Shown: positions 11,201 to 23,023, numbered from the stretch's first letter. The stretch: DNA of 64,000 nt from Serpula lacrymans var. lacrymans S7.9 (GCF_000218685.1 NW_006763291.1:519789-583788); one strand, 5' to 3'. Notes: generated from the sequence alone by a model not told the origin. Numbers and translations are program-made.

Positions 11201-11435
11201 ATACGGTAGAATAGTGTAGTGGTTATTATGCTCCAATTTGGTAGTAATGTGTAACTGTAATAAAGTACAAGGCCCTTAGTTCGAATCCTGGTAATGTAAG
11301 TCAAATAAATGTAATAATGATTAGAATTGTATCTCAGTGATAAGGATTCTGTGATAATGATAAGAGTTTCCTGATAATGATAAGAATTCCTCAATAATGA
11401 TTACAAGTTTCCTGATAACAATTATACAAATCATT
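11201..11435 (+). repeat. tRNA-derived SINE-like element
   Basis: An RNA polymerase III A box (TAGTGTAGTGG, 11212-11222) and B box (GTTCGAATCC, 11279-11288) stand 57 bp apart, as in a tRNA head. The head cannot be folded into a good tRNA. It is followed by an AT-rich tail with repeated units such as CCTGATAATGATAAGA. Only one copy is in the window, so the family is not proven. Confidence 0.45.
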
Positions 11436-11769
11436 AATAACAACCACTAGTCCATTGTAAAGATAAAGGTTCATTTGATAATGCATTTTTCTAATTACAA
11501 TTTGAGCCTGGCCTGGTAATGACATTGTAGCGCTCATGGCAATTGGCATTGCAAACTGAAATTGTAATGGCCTTTACATAGCAACTCTTTCATTGTATAT
11601 TTCAAGCAATGACTGATATTTAGGCATTTCAGTGGCTGGCAAGGCATCTAAATAATATTTAATATTTTCTGACATTTTATGCAGGTGTTCAGACATGTCC
11701 ACAAATACAAGAGTATGTACAAATGTGACAGTGATGCTATGCAAGCCTATAGATATGGTTTGAGATATA
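11436..11769. other. AT-rich intergenic stretch with a short inverted repeat
   Basis: ATTACAATTT (11494-11503) and AAATTGTAAT (11559-11568) form a 10-bp inverted repeat around a 55-bp loop. Nothing else is seen. The stretch is the 3' flank of the gene ending at 11770. Confidence 0.3.
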
Positions 11770-14700
11770 CTACAGTTCTTTTGGCTGAGCCAAATTAGAC
11801 CAGTGCTTGAATGTTTTAATTTTGCTTCGCTCATCTATTTTGCTCAGCATTTCTTGCAGCTTCACTTTGAGCTTCTGACCATGTTCAGCAATGCGAAGAA
11901 GAACTACAGAAAACTCGTAAACTTGGAGCGGGTCTGATATGTCATATAACTGGAGGTTCCGCTCCATTAAAAAAATTTTCTATGGTGAGGGATGGTAAGA
12001 TGTCAATGAGCATATCAATGAACATACTTACTTGTTGCTTGGACGAGTACCAAGCCATTGATACTGCTCCTTCAGACCCAGAGGTGACTAGGCCAAAAAG
12101 CGGAAAATCAACGATCCCCAAGGATCTCAGAAAATACAGTGCTGAAACCGTATACATTCGAGACTGGTTCAAAGCCTTGAATGTCGTAGTAACATCTTTT
12201 TTCTTGTACTCCGCGGTAAGGACTGGCAATAATAAATCATTGTCTATTTCCCCGTCCTGGGCTGCCTGAAGCTGAACGACATCTTTCGACAGGGTTTCCG
12301 AGGACTCGGAGGGTGGTCTCGGAACAGTTGCCGTGAAGACATTGTGCAAGGAGGGATAGGAAGTTGATTTGCTGTTGTCCGTGACCGACGACGGCTGAGG
12401 CTCAACGGTCAGATGTCGAGCTGAGTCCGAGTTTGCTGATTTCAATTCAAGTTTAGCAGGAGCTCTACGACTCAGCTATTTTTTCTCACCTCTGTCGTCC
12501 TTCCCAGTCCCAGATGCCGACTTTTCCGCACCAGGATGTGCTATCAAAGCAAGATTTTTCACGAACTTCCTGCCGTCGGACTTGCCAAGGATTTTAACGA
12601 TTTCAGCGCAGACGCCTTCAAGGGGTACGACTAGAATTGCATCGCATACTCCACGTGTTGGTTCTTGGTTGGTGCGACGTTCGAGGGCATCGAGCAAGCG
12701 GGCCTCTATATCACCCTTGACTTGCTCGACAAATGAAGCAGACTGGTTAAGCGCCTGAAGAGCTTGAGAAACGACGTCTTCATTTTGCCCTTGAGCGCTG
12801 AAGTATGCCAAGCTGCAATGTAATGCATATTGACTTGCTAGCGCAGAGCGCTCTCGCACGTGATCAGCAGCAGAAGTCCTCATCGCGTCAAGGGCTATAT
12901 TTCGAGGTGCATTTAAAAAACGTTCCAGCCTAAGTAAACGGTTAGATATGCTTTAGGGCGCGTTGCCTAGTACTTACAACACATCACGGTTTGTGCTACC
13001 AGTGTACTTCGAGGTCGTGAAAAATTTGAGTAACAGATTGTCCCAATCATGGCGGCGTTCAGCTTCATTAGAATTACGTTTCGCCGCTGCAAGAGCTCGA
13101 GTATATGCACCATCGGAAGATGACAACATAGAGGAGAACCGACTGCAGAGGAGTTCCACGATTTTGGTCTCCAGGTTTGGAACCTCGTTGCCAGCCTGGA
13201 CATAGTTATTATAATTTTGAAAAAGCATTCTACGATGCCCTTCAATGCTAAGGTCTGATCCAGGTAGGTCACTCTGCCTTGACGTGAGTATATAAGACGT
13301 GGCACTTAGGTCGAGGAAACTAACCAATGTTTTCCAGCTGCTTGGCCAGCAAAATTTAGTCGTTTCGTCGTAAAATTTTATTTTTTCGTTAATATCTTTG
13401 TGTTCCGATTCAGGGTCTTGAGCAAGATCTGCTAACAAGATTCTACCGATCGTGAATGCTCTTCTATCAAAAAGCCAATTCGTGATCGATAATTCTTCAT
13501 CTAAGCCATTCTCACTCTTCATCGCAAAACTAGCCCAGCTGTCAGTCATGATTGAACACATTTAATATATATGCTCTCACCTAGAGTTTGATACATTTGT
13601 TTTCGACTTTTTGCTTGCGGAGTACTTGTCGACAGAAAGCTGATTTTCGGCGGGGCTTCTATCTCTAAATATTGTAAGTCACGATTCAACACATGATGTA
13701 TATGCTCTCACTTCGATAAAATTTTTGTCGACTTTTTGCTTACAGAGTGCTTTGCAACGGAAGATTGACTTGCAGAAAAGCTTTTATCGCTGAATATCAA
13801 TTTACTATATCATTTCCATCACTACGCTCAAAACTTGCCATGCTCACCTGCTCACTTTGTGGTCACTTTGAGTACCATCATGTTTGACACTGCTGCGAAG
13901 AGATTTGGAGCCTCTGGGTTCATCGTGTCCTTCCTCGTGAATAGTATGCAGATTTCTCGAAGACATAGTTGGGGACCAGCAGCTAGGCTGAGAACGTGTA
14001 GTGTGTAATGGTGGGGTACGGGGAGGAGAAGAGGAAGTATCGCTGCTTTAAAAAGAAATAAATAAGGATGCATGCCCTACAACTACAAAACTGAAAATAG
14101 TAGGAACCTCGCGCATGTGGACACGTGTACGTCGCATGCCCACCTTGAAACTCGCTCCTTCCATTGTTCTCCTGATTCAGAGGAGATATCGATGAGATCT
14201 GATCTCCAGTGCAGGGAAGGATCCGCATCGACAGACGTTACTGATGTGGCGTTGATAAGGTCCTTGAAATACGACGATAATCCAAGCACAAATTGGGCCA
14301 ATGTCATGGCGGCCACTGGGTCGGTTAAATCGAATATGCCTAATGACGCCTTAGGCTGAGAGTTTGGGCTGGCACATGCGATATGGACCCCAGGCTAGAG
14401 AAGGGTTCAGTCGAGTCATAGAAGAGAGAAGAAGAGCTTACCAAATCTCCGCTCGTCCCAGAATCGTGATCCAGCCAACCAAATAAGACTTGGCCAACAG
14501 TTCCAGTCCCTTGGAAAATAATTCCGATAACTGGTTGGTCGATGTGCCAAACACGACGTTGGTAAAGCATACTTGACATGAGAGGGATGATATTATATTC
14601 GTCAGCAACCGCAATAATCGGGAGGACGGCGGAGAGATGGCGACCGCGTGTGGGAAGAAGATGGGCGTGGATAGGAAACTTCAAAGAATGATTCTTTGAG

Positions 14701-15751
14701 CTACTCGTGTTTGCCTTCCTCTTCTTCGTAATTTCGCCGTTATCCCCATAGTTTTCGTCTCGTACATGAGAAGAATTGTCATCGCTAGAAGAGCTCGTAC
14801 AGCTGTCTTGTGAGGAGTGACATGCTGAGCCAGTGTCTTGATCTTCATCCGCTCGATCGACATAGTGGGCTATAATAAGTGATGCAAAGCCGTCGGTGAT
14901 TGGACCACTGGAGGAAACATCCTGCGAATGAGGCGCGCGTGGCCTGACAAAATATTCATCTTCACTAAAAATTGAAAATAAATCCGCGCGTCAAGTTATC
15001 AGAAATATGCAAACTTCAAAAGAAAGAGAAAAGATCATTACAGTATCGATATGTGTTCCGAGCAATGGAGAAATAGATGCTTAAGCATTGTGATCCAAAT
15101 TGGAATGGTAGGGCGAGGACAACCGTATGCAACGCTGCCACTGAGGGCGCGTAAATCAGACGAGGCCGTCATGACCAAGTCAAACACGACTTTCAAAGAC
15201 GTAGAGCCGCCAGAATCATAATTCTCGGTCGTTACTATATGATCAGTTGAGTATCCAGATAGAAGATCTATAGAATCAGAGGCACAAGGGGACGTGAAAG
15301 GGTATGGACCGGTGGCAAGCCAAGATGGGAGTGGCTGAGAAAGTAAGTCTGCGAGCTTCGCTACAGGAGGAGGCCAGTCATAAATATCTTCAAGCTCGTG
15401 AATCACTGTCGTCGCATCCATGGAGTAGAAGGTTATAGCGGTGGAATATGATGGGTTAAGCCCGTGACCTGTTGCGATTGTTCCACTCGAGGCCTCTTGA
15501 ATCGTGTAATGCCAGTGACTTTGGGTACTGGAGTTGTTCGAGAAAAGTGGTAGTCTTTAACGTGATTTACAGTATGCAGCAAACCAGATAAAGCCCACCT
15601 TGTCAGCTGCACGGAACCAAATATGCGTAACGAGTTCGACTCGGAACATTTATCTTGAACCTGGCATTGTGTTCCCAATTCGGAAGGTCTGGTCCACAAC
15701 GGGCAGCCACCGGCCAATCCCATTGTCGAGCACGAGGTCCAACTCCGCCAT
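11770..15751 (-). CDS. Hypothetical 1129-residue protein, 12 exons
   Basis: Exons by splice sites and phase: 15751-15661, 15598-15571, 15527-15042, 14964-14442, 14394-14108, 14045-13848, 13789-13712, 13664-13581, 13538-12978, 12929-12490, 12435-12032, 11979-11770. Every intron has GT-AG borders and the joined frame is open from ATG (MAELDLVLDNGIGRW) to stop. The N-terminal ~470 residues hold a globular part with 'GIIFQGTGTVGQVLFGWLD'. A Ser/Lys-rich linker follows, then a long mostly helical C-terminal half. No known domain is recognised. Exons 7 and 8 are a tandem duplication. Codon use and intact splicing argue for a real host gene. The last intron explains what first looks like a frameshift at an A run. 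Confidence 0.75.
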
Positions 15752-16149
15752 TCCAAGGGAGTCAAGAGGAGTCACCGTTTGTGGGGGTGGGCAGGCTCCG
15801 CCAAAAGTGTGTGATGCTTACCTAATATTCCCATCCCTCAAGGTCGCGCTATGAAATGACACAGGGAGTAGTTTCGAGCAAGCTGCGTGATATAAGGTGT
15901 ATTAAGCTCGGAATGTACACATAGCAAGTAGGTATTTGTATTTGTACTGCATCAGAAAAAGAGACAGAACACAAGAACACATTTCCATGCAAGTCATTCC
16001 AATTCCAGGATCTGATCAAGCCATGTGGCAGACTACTCCACATTACTAGTTGACGTCAAGATGGTAAATGTAGAAATGTAGGCCTTTCTGTTCAAGCCTT
16101 ATAATGCATACTAATAGCCATTTGAACAGGCAATTCAATAAAGGCTATT
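15752..16149. other. Intergenic, promoter side of the 11770-15751 gene
   Basis: About 400 bp with only short frames on either strand. I see no TATA box or repeat that I can support. Confidence 0.3.
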
Positions 16150-16154
16150 TAAAC

Positions 16155-16476
16155 TAATAAAACTAAGTGAAACTCAGCCGCTGCCCGAGAGGCTATAGAA
16201 ATGACTTTATTATCTACCTAAGTGAAACTACAATAGATGTTAGTTTAAGGTGATCTCTAATAAATGTAATGTAACATACCTCAGCCGCTGCCCGAGAGGC
16301 TATAGAAACGACTGAGGTATTCCTATACTAAACCCCCTACTACTTATAGCCGGAGGTGCTACTCGCTACAGTATAATGACTCCTAGGAGAACAATGGTTA
16401 CTCCATGGAGTGGTGGCTATGCTCCATGGAGAACAATGGCTGCTTTGGCAGAGACCGGGTTTATCCAGTTTTGTCA
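16155..16476 (-). mobile_element. Short element D, copy 1 (TSD TAAAC)
   Basis: The 322-bp element is flanked by the 5-bp duplication TAAAC (16150-16154, 16477-16481). Its ends, TAATAAAAC and the complement of TGACAAAAC, form a 9-bp imperfect inverted repeat. It has three 10-bp palindromes spaced exactly 21 bp: CTCCTAGGAG at 16380, CTCCATGGAG at 16401 and 16422. The proximal part (16155-16204) is a shortened tandem copy of 16221-16305. A copy without this duplication is at 26125-26391. It could be a solo LTR or a MITE. Confidence 0.8.
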
Positions 16477-16628
16477 TAAACATTATATTCCATTACAATA
16501 CAACGGGGTGTATTTAATGGTACTTAATAAATGACAAGTCATTACAAGAAAGCATGGCCAACAAAATCTGAAAACAGAAAAGCGTACAAGAAATTTTACA
16601 AGCATGCAAAGTCCAACAACTGAACTAA

Positions 16629-18441
16629 TCAGACTTGGACTGAGTCCAAATAGGAAAGTGGGGTAGTTTGAGAAACTTGACAAGCTGATGTGCGAGTTTG
16701 TGTGATTGGTTTTGGCTTGGGTCTTGTAGAGTTCTTCTTGCCGGTTGGTGTTTTGGTGGTTGTTTTAGTGACTTGGACCTGCTTCTGAACACAATTTGTG
16801 GGAATAGTGGGTTGAGTGGTTGCCTGAACAGAGGTCATACTCGTCAAGACTGGTAAGCTGTCCTGGGGAGCAGACTCGGAGATCAATGTTGCAATGTTAC
16901 TCGGACCAGAAAAATCTTTGGTTTGTGCATTGCCTTCTGTGTTTACATGGGCCTTAGCAAGTTGACGGGCGGCACATTTGGCCCTTATTTTAGCAAGATC
17001 AGTGTTGGTATCGTCTGTGATAGTAGGTTTTGTCGACATTCTCTTCCCATATACTTGTCTTTAATAAATTAGCCAAATAACCAATAATAATAATAATAAA
17101 AACTGACTCTGTAAGCCATGACAATATCTCCACAGCCCATTCGTCATCCGGGTCGCTGAGAGTTTCAATGATAATGTTAAAATATTCCTCCAGCTGAAAC
17201 AATCCAATTGTTGTCTGGAAAGACTGACAGCTGTTCAGTGAAAACCATCCCTTGAAATAATACCATTACAATTAAATTGAAATAAAATAAAGTAAAACAC
17301 TTACACTACATAAAGACCATGCCCAGCTCTCTGGTGTGACTTCGGTAAGACCAAAGATTTTACTTTTTGGACGGTTTGCCACCACTACGTATGGTGCTAT
17401 TGTTTATTCCCTCAGATCCAACCAATGAAGGCCCAAGGTAAATATGTTTATAAATCTAGATAATAATAAGCAGCAAGTTAAATAGTAAAACAAAAACCTA
17501 CATGTATACTAAAGTGACTTCTAAACAAACTATCAAGTGGATCTTGCTCATTGTAAATTGCACCATCTGTGTAGAGCATTGTTGGCCAGTTTGCTGCTAT
17601 AACCAGCCATGTGCCATCCTGTAATCTCATCATACCACTAAAAGAATCTGATATTTTCAAAGAAAAACATGTGAGACAATAGACTTACGCTTGAGGATCC
17701 TCACCAAAAAGCTCAACCCATTTCATAGGACACAGTGCACGTGCAAGTTGAGGATGGTTGAGACCCCGGTTTGCCTTGCTTGATTGCCTGGGAATTGGAG
17801 GCTGTAGTGTATTAGATTCACAATCTAAAATAATATATTCCAGGACACAATTCTTGATGGACGCAAGATTGTCAGATCACATGGAACTCATCCCTTGATG
17901 AATCTAAAAATTATGTGAGTATCGGTAGGCATTTATAGATGCATATAGTCACTCACCGCACCCAAACGAGCTGATAAATCCTTGTACACCATATTTTAAG
18001 CATTAAAACTAGGGATAAATCCCACTACTATATCATAAAACTTGAGATATCGGCTTAAACTAGGGTCTTTGTGACTGTAAATAAAACTAGAATAATTCAA
18101 AGAAATTCTGATATAATTACACTTCAGCCGCAGAGATAATTCCTTTTTTGATTGCTACTGCTTCATGGAATGCAATCACAGGACTCACGAATGTGTCCAC
18201 TAAAACTACAGCCTTCTTGCCTGCCATACAAAACTCATACAGTGGGTCTTGTGATCTAATATTATTAGGTGCAGCGTATATAGCCAGTATTTGAATTCCT
18301 ATTCAAACTAACTTACCTCCATTTTTTTAAATGGCCAGATGTTGTGATTGCTTTGAGAAGCTCAGAATCATCTCCTGGGCGCTTTGCTAGGTGTGGTGAA
18401 CTGAGTGGGGAAGTTAGTGCTGAATTAATGGGCGACAACAT
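16629..18441 (-). pseudogene. DUF6698-like protein gene, multi-exon, probably decayed
   Basis: An ATG at 18441 opens exon 1 (18317-18441), spliced to 18255 downward. Further coding blocks follow at about 17700-17890, 17510-17670, 17320-17400, 17100-17220 and 16629-17045. Conserved-looking pieces are 'GTWLVIAANWPTMLYTDG', 'NEQDPLDSLFRSHFSIH' and 'LSDPDDEWAVEILSWL'. From memory these resemble a large agaricomycete family (DUF6698) often found with transposons. A TAA at about 18000 and one or two doubtful splice sites suggest it no longer makes a full protein. The function of the family is not known to me. Confidence 0.5.
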
Positions 18442-18569
18442 GATGGTTGGTATGTAAGGATATGTCTAAATCTAGAGTTCGGACATAATACCAATCAACA
18501 AACCGGCCCGGGGAAACAGCAAGCTGCAATCAGTACATTTTCTGTTTATCCCAATCACAGACAGAGATA

Positions 18570-20565
18570 TGCATATATCTCTATTCATTGTTATTCTGTT
18601 CATGTCTCTAATATGTCCAGGATGTCAATTTCAAGCTAAAAACTACCGAGGACTCACAGTACATCAAAAATAATGGTGCAAGACCCTTGAACCATCGACA
18701 ACTGCTATTATTGAAGCACAAAACCACATTTCTGAGATAAATAAAGATCAAGGTGAACAAAGTGGAACAGGAACTGTGGAAGAAGTTGAGGATAATATTG
18801 AGGAGGTAGAAAAGATGGTTGTAGATGACCACCTTGTTACAGAAGTAAGTAACCAGCTTATGATTTGATTCAGTACTCAGCCATATTTGCAGAATATTGA
18901 ATCTCCTATACAAGAAGAACCAGTTTTACAACAATCAGGTCTACCAAATCGGACAAGAAGACTACCTAAACAATATTGAGACAAACTTCCTCCAATTCCT
19001 CCTCTTGTACTTCCTGTTCAGCCACAGATTTTGCAAGACCATCCTTTGACCCCAAATTCCATAATAAATTCTAATGCTACATCCTTAGATGATGACATAC
19101 AGCTCATTTGAACTGAAAAGGATCAGTATGAAGTATTTTGAGTATATAAAGGGCAACTACCATCATATGATCCTAACAGTAAAATCTTGTATGATCAACC
19201 ATGTGACTCTGCTAATTTTAAATATGTCAACAACCCTGAACTGGCCATGGTACTCCATATTTGGAACATCCCTCGACTCAATACATAAATATTTCTTCGC
19301 ACCTTTCCTCAATGCTACAACATTTTGCTTGATGAATTGGTTTTATAACTTGTCAGTCACCAAATCTTTAGCTGACTTGGACAGACTCGTACAAGATGTT
19401 ATCCTGGCTGAAGATTTCAATACCAAGGACCTGAAAAAATTCTCGGCAATTCATGAAGCTCAGAGGATGGATCAAAGTGACAGCATCCTACCAGACATTT
19501 TCTAAGCTGACAAGGGGCATGAAGCCTCAGTCAAAATCAAATTACCTGCTGAAAAAATTACCTTTGAATCAGAAAACGATGCACCTGAACTGGAAATTCC
19601 TGGAGTTTACTATTAAAAGCCACTTGATGTGCTGAAAGCAGCATTCAAAGAAACATCGGCACAATCCTTCCACATGACACCATACAAATTGTACTGGCAG
19701 CCCAACAAAGATGGACCACCCGAACGCATAATATCAGAGTTGTATACATCTGATGCAATGATTAATGAGCATGAGGCCATCAAGTCTCAGGCACACGCAG
19801 ATGATTGCAAACTGGAAACTGTTGTAGCTGCAATTATACTTTGGTCTGATTCAACTCATCTTGCTAGCTTGGGAAATGCATTATTATGGCCTATTTACTT
19901 GTTCCTTGGCAACCAATCAAAATATACAAGGAACAAACTGTCAGCTTTTGCAGCTCATCACCTTGCCTATATCCCCAAAGTTTGTCTTTTGGTTGTCAAT
20001 TTTTCACTTATGCTAACAATAACTGCTTCTAGCTTCCTGATTACTTTCAAGAAGTCTATTGGGCACTTTTTTAGCAAAATGGCTACAGGAGAAACAATGA
20101 CACATTGGAAGCAAGAGTTGATGCATGCAATATGGTCTCTGCTCCTTGACGATGAATTTTTAGATGCCTATGAGCATGGCATAGTTATTAAGTTTGCAGA
20201 TGGAATTTTATGAAGGGTATTTCCTTGTTTGTTCACTTATGCAGTTGTTTACCCGGAGAAGTATACTATATTTGCTTAATTTATATTATATCAGCTCTAA
20301 TTATTGTTCTATAGGGTTCTTTTATTATGTATCAAGTTCCTCGGGCGTTGTCCTTGTCTATGCTGTCTCATTTCAAAAGACAAGATATCAAAGCTTGGTT
20401 CAAAGTTAGACTGACTGCCACATGAACAAGACATTCGGATTGATGGGAGCATACTACAAACCATGATTGAAAAGGCTCAAATGCGGATATTTGTAAAAGG
20501 TTGAAGTGTTGCGAGCAAAGTCATAGATGCATTCTTGGGTGTTACATCTGTAGTTCCTACTTGAG
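18570..20565 (+). pseudogene. Plavaka-type DNA transposase, N-terminal two thirds, decayed
   Basis: A C2HC zinc finger ('CPGCQFQAKNYRGLTVHQ') near 18605-18670 is followed by an acidic linker. Then come blocks typical of the large agaricomycete Plavaka/CACTA-like transposases: 'LMNWFYNLSVTKSLADLD', 'CKLETVVAAIILWSDSTHL' and 'WSLLLDDEFLDAYEHGIVI'. The line 'SVASKVIDAFLGVTSVVPT' ends at ~20563. Many stops and frame changes break it, so it is a fossil. The C-terminal domain is missing here, and a similar one lies inverted at 20722-21301. Confidence 0.65.
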
Positions 20566-20721
20566 TAAGCCTACATCAGGAAAAATTATTTTGCTATATA
20601 GCTGGGTATGTTTCTATAGCTGCTATGATAGCTATTAAATTCCTATTATAGCCAATAAATTTCTATGTGAAGCCTTATAGTTACTATGTCAGCTATACCA
20701 GCTATACCAGCTCATTTATGT
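20566..20721. repeat. Short AGCTATA-rich degenerate repeat
   Basis: The motif AGCTATA and close variants (CTATAGCTGCTATGATAGCTAT, ...CAGCTATACCAGCTATACCAGC) recur over ~150 bp. A weaker run of the same kind is at 53430-53510. It is simple sequence and contains no gene. Confidence 0.4.
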
Positions 20722-21301
20722 CTATGAGAACCTTTTTCTGATACTAATAATGATAGAATTAATATTCACCAAATAGTTTGGTGCATACAAACTAGCCCAA
20801 TTATTTAATAGAAATCTATCACAAACATCCAAAGCATTTTCTGTACCCCAGTGAGCAGGCACTTGATCTTTTCCAAACAAAGGCAACAAGTGGCAGCCTT
20901 GTCGTATACTGCTCAATGGTACTATGGAAGCTGGTGGAGTACCATCAGCTCTAAGTGCAGGTTTTGTAATTGCATACATCATATATGCTGGATCTGCACT
21001 ACCTTTCAACTTGGTGTACCATTCAATGTACGCCAATGGAATTTTGGGCCAATGTTTTGGTATACCAACAAAACCACCATGAAAAATGGCAGGGAGCTTG
21101 AATATTACTTTAACTCTTCCAACATGTGTACCTATGTCATGAAATATTAATTCACAACTTGAAACTGATCATGAAATTAGAGGAAAATATTACCAGCAAC
21201 ACCTGTTGACTCTGCTTCTAATGAGTCTAATACGACAACATTATCAAACTGTGGAGCAATTTCTTTGGACCTAGGTCTTGCTTTGATGACTTTGTACTTT
21301 A
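20722..21301 (-). pseudogene. Plavaka-type transposase, C-terminal fragment
   Basis: The minus-strand reading gives 'PLAYIEWYTKLKGSADPAY', 'SIVPLSSIRQGCHLLPLFG' and 'ALDVCDRFLLNNWASLYAP'. This is the conserved end of agaricomycete Plavaka-like transposases. Upstream coding (to 21301) is cut by the family C LTR. It lies opposite in direction to the 18570-20565 remnant, so the two are separate or rearranged copies. Confidence 0.55.
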
Positions 21302-21715
21302 TGTTACGCACGAAGTGCTTAACAAAGTCTGAGGGTTCGTCGGGGTTTATAAAGAGACTTATCAGAAGACAAGTTTGGGAACGTAGTTCTGAGTGGAGGT
21401 CTTCCAACGAGAGTTGGTCTTCTTCTGAGTAGAAGTCTGATCTTAGGAGTCTAGCTTTGTAAGCGTAAACTGCGTAGAATTGTATTGGAGTATACTACTG
21501 CTGTTACATGGTATTTATAATGGAAAGGAATCGGTGATAGGAGTTAGGTCCTATCTAGGGCAGGTCCGTCCGTTGAGGACTAAGTACTATAATAGGTACT
21601 GCGAATGCGAGAGGAACGGAAGTATACGTGAAGGAAATGAGTCATCGGTCCGATGGTATAACCGATGAGTAAAAAGAAATGAGTAGTCCTTAAATGTCCA
21701 ATAGAGATTGTAACA
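21302..21715 (-). repeat. Family C 3' LTR
   Basis: The 414-bp repeat has ends TGTTACGCACGAAG (as read on +) and TTGTAACA. It matches the solo LTR at 52553-52966 over its length. On the minus strand it is directly preceded by AAGTAAGGGGGTAA (21716-21729), a good polypurine tract. Confidence 0.85.
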
Positions 21716-21739
21716 TTACCCCCTTACTTGCTCCGAGTT

Positions 21740-23023
21740 TCACCGAAATTTGGTACCTTCGCCATCCATATTGTAACTGTCATCGTAGCTGACATCTCCA
21801 TGTAATCCTTCCATCAGAATCCTATCCTCGTCTTCCCTGCGGATGGGACACCAATTGAAACTATGTCCCGGTGCACGACGGTCACAGTCGGGACAATAGT
21901 AGGCTTCGCAATAGTATGTGCGATGATCGCTCCAACCGCAGTTTTGGCAGTATGGAGCGTTGTTACGAACACCTTCATGGTATCTTCGTCGGGTGTTGGA
22001 TGAGGTGTCAGATTGGGGAGTGGTTGGATTGTCATCTCCCAGGTTGTACGTTCCTGCGTACAACTGATCAATCATGGCTGCGTTGTCATCTACGTTGATT
22101 GGGTTGGAGGGAGAGCCAGTCTCAGGCCTGTGCATTGCGCCAGGTGGACTGTCTTTCTGTCCCTTTGACATACAAGACTGCCGTTTTGATGGAGTTCTGG
22201 CGGCGGGGATCTGGAGTATCACCTCTTGCCGGCCGCGTTGGGCTCCTCGTCGGTTTGTCAGGCGACGAGTTTGGGCGTTTGGCACTGGTCGAGGTGGAGA
22301 TGATGGGGGAGACGGTGGTTTTGGGTTCAACCCAATGGAACAGGGACTGGAGTGGTTCGACTCTTGTGAGATTGGGCTGGTTGGGACGGTGGGAATATAT
22401 TTTTCCTGCGATGGGATGGGCGTAGGTCGACGGGTGATGATATGGTAAGTGCGCTCCGGGGTAACACTGGTCTGGTCTGGGTGCGACAGGGACCGGAGGG
22501 ACAAACCGGGTGGAGGAGTACTCGTACAACCGTCTCGCTCTATCCGCGTGCGAGATTCATTTAGCAATGTCCTCCTGCCTGATTCCAAATATTCCTTTGC
22601 CGAGTCCACCTGCCCATTCGAGGAGCTCATCCTCAAGCGTTGTTCCAAAGATTCCAAAACTAACTTTTCCATCCGGAGTGCCCAACAGATACTCAAGTCC
22701 TGACTGTTGAGCCGCGAATGCTCGCTTTCCAACGAATGTATTGAGTCTATGGCTTTTAGGAGTTTGTCAGCTATGAGGTCTATGGCAAGGAAGGTATGCA
22801 TGGAAGAAAGAGCGTGATACGCATGGGGGCAGCATTTTTTGGTCTCGTAAAAGAGATAGGTATAGGCGTCTTTTGCTGACATTAATTCTATGGCGTCAGT
22901 GATGTCGGCTTGGTTGTGTCGTTGCCCACGGGTGAAAGACACTCGTTCGTCGGCTAGCAAGTTGGTGTTGCCGGGTATTGAGTAGGTGGTGATAGGGAAG
23001 CCGGTGGAGTTAGAAGTAGACAT
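21740..23023 (-). CDS. Gag-like protein with two CCHC fingers, located after pol
   Basis: The 427-codon ORF is intact. It has a helical N-terminal third (residues ~40-180), a Pro/Ser-rich middle, then C359-x2-C-x4-H-x4-C372, a canonical retroviral zinc knuckle, and C377-x2-C-x6-H-x4-C392. An acidic tail follows. There are no membrane segments. It starts 49 bp after the stop of the integrase chromodomain frame and ends 24 bp before the 3' LTR. This is the place of env in retroviruses, but the protein looks like a nucleocapsid/Gag. Either the gene order is pol-gag or this is an extra RNA-binding ORF. Confidence 0.75.
   Translation of the reverse strand: MSTSNSTGFPITTYSIPGNTNLLADERVSFTRGQRHNQADITDAIELMSAKDAYTYLFYETKKCCPHAYHALSSMHTFLAIDLIADKLLKAIDSIHSLESEHSRLNSQDLSICWALRMEKLVLESLEQRLRMSSSNGQVDSAKEYLESGRRTLLNESRTRIERDGCTSTPPPGLSLRSLSHPDQTSVTPERTYHIITRRPTPIPSQEKYIPTVPTSPISQESNHSSPCSIGLNPKPPSPPSSPPRPVPNAQTRRLTNRRGAQRGRQEVILQIPAARTPSKRQSCMSKGQKDSPPGAMHRPETGSPSNPINVDDNAAMIDQLYAGTYNLGDDNPTTPQSDTSSNTRRRYHEGVRNNAPYCQNCGWSDHRTYYCEAYYCPDCDRRAPGHSFNWCPIRREDEDRILMEGLHGDVSYDDSYNMDGEGTKFR

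Noticed and set aside
11960..11990. Apparent frameshift at a run of seven A near the end of the 12-exon gene
   Set aside because: A normal intron (GTAAGTATG...ACCATAG, 51 bp) spans the site and joins the two frames in phase, so no frameshift is needed.
22122..22529. 135-codon ORF inside the Gag-like ORF, same strand
   Set aside because: Alternative frame of the longer 427-codon ORF with its zinc knuckles; no independent evidence.
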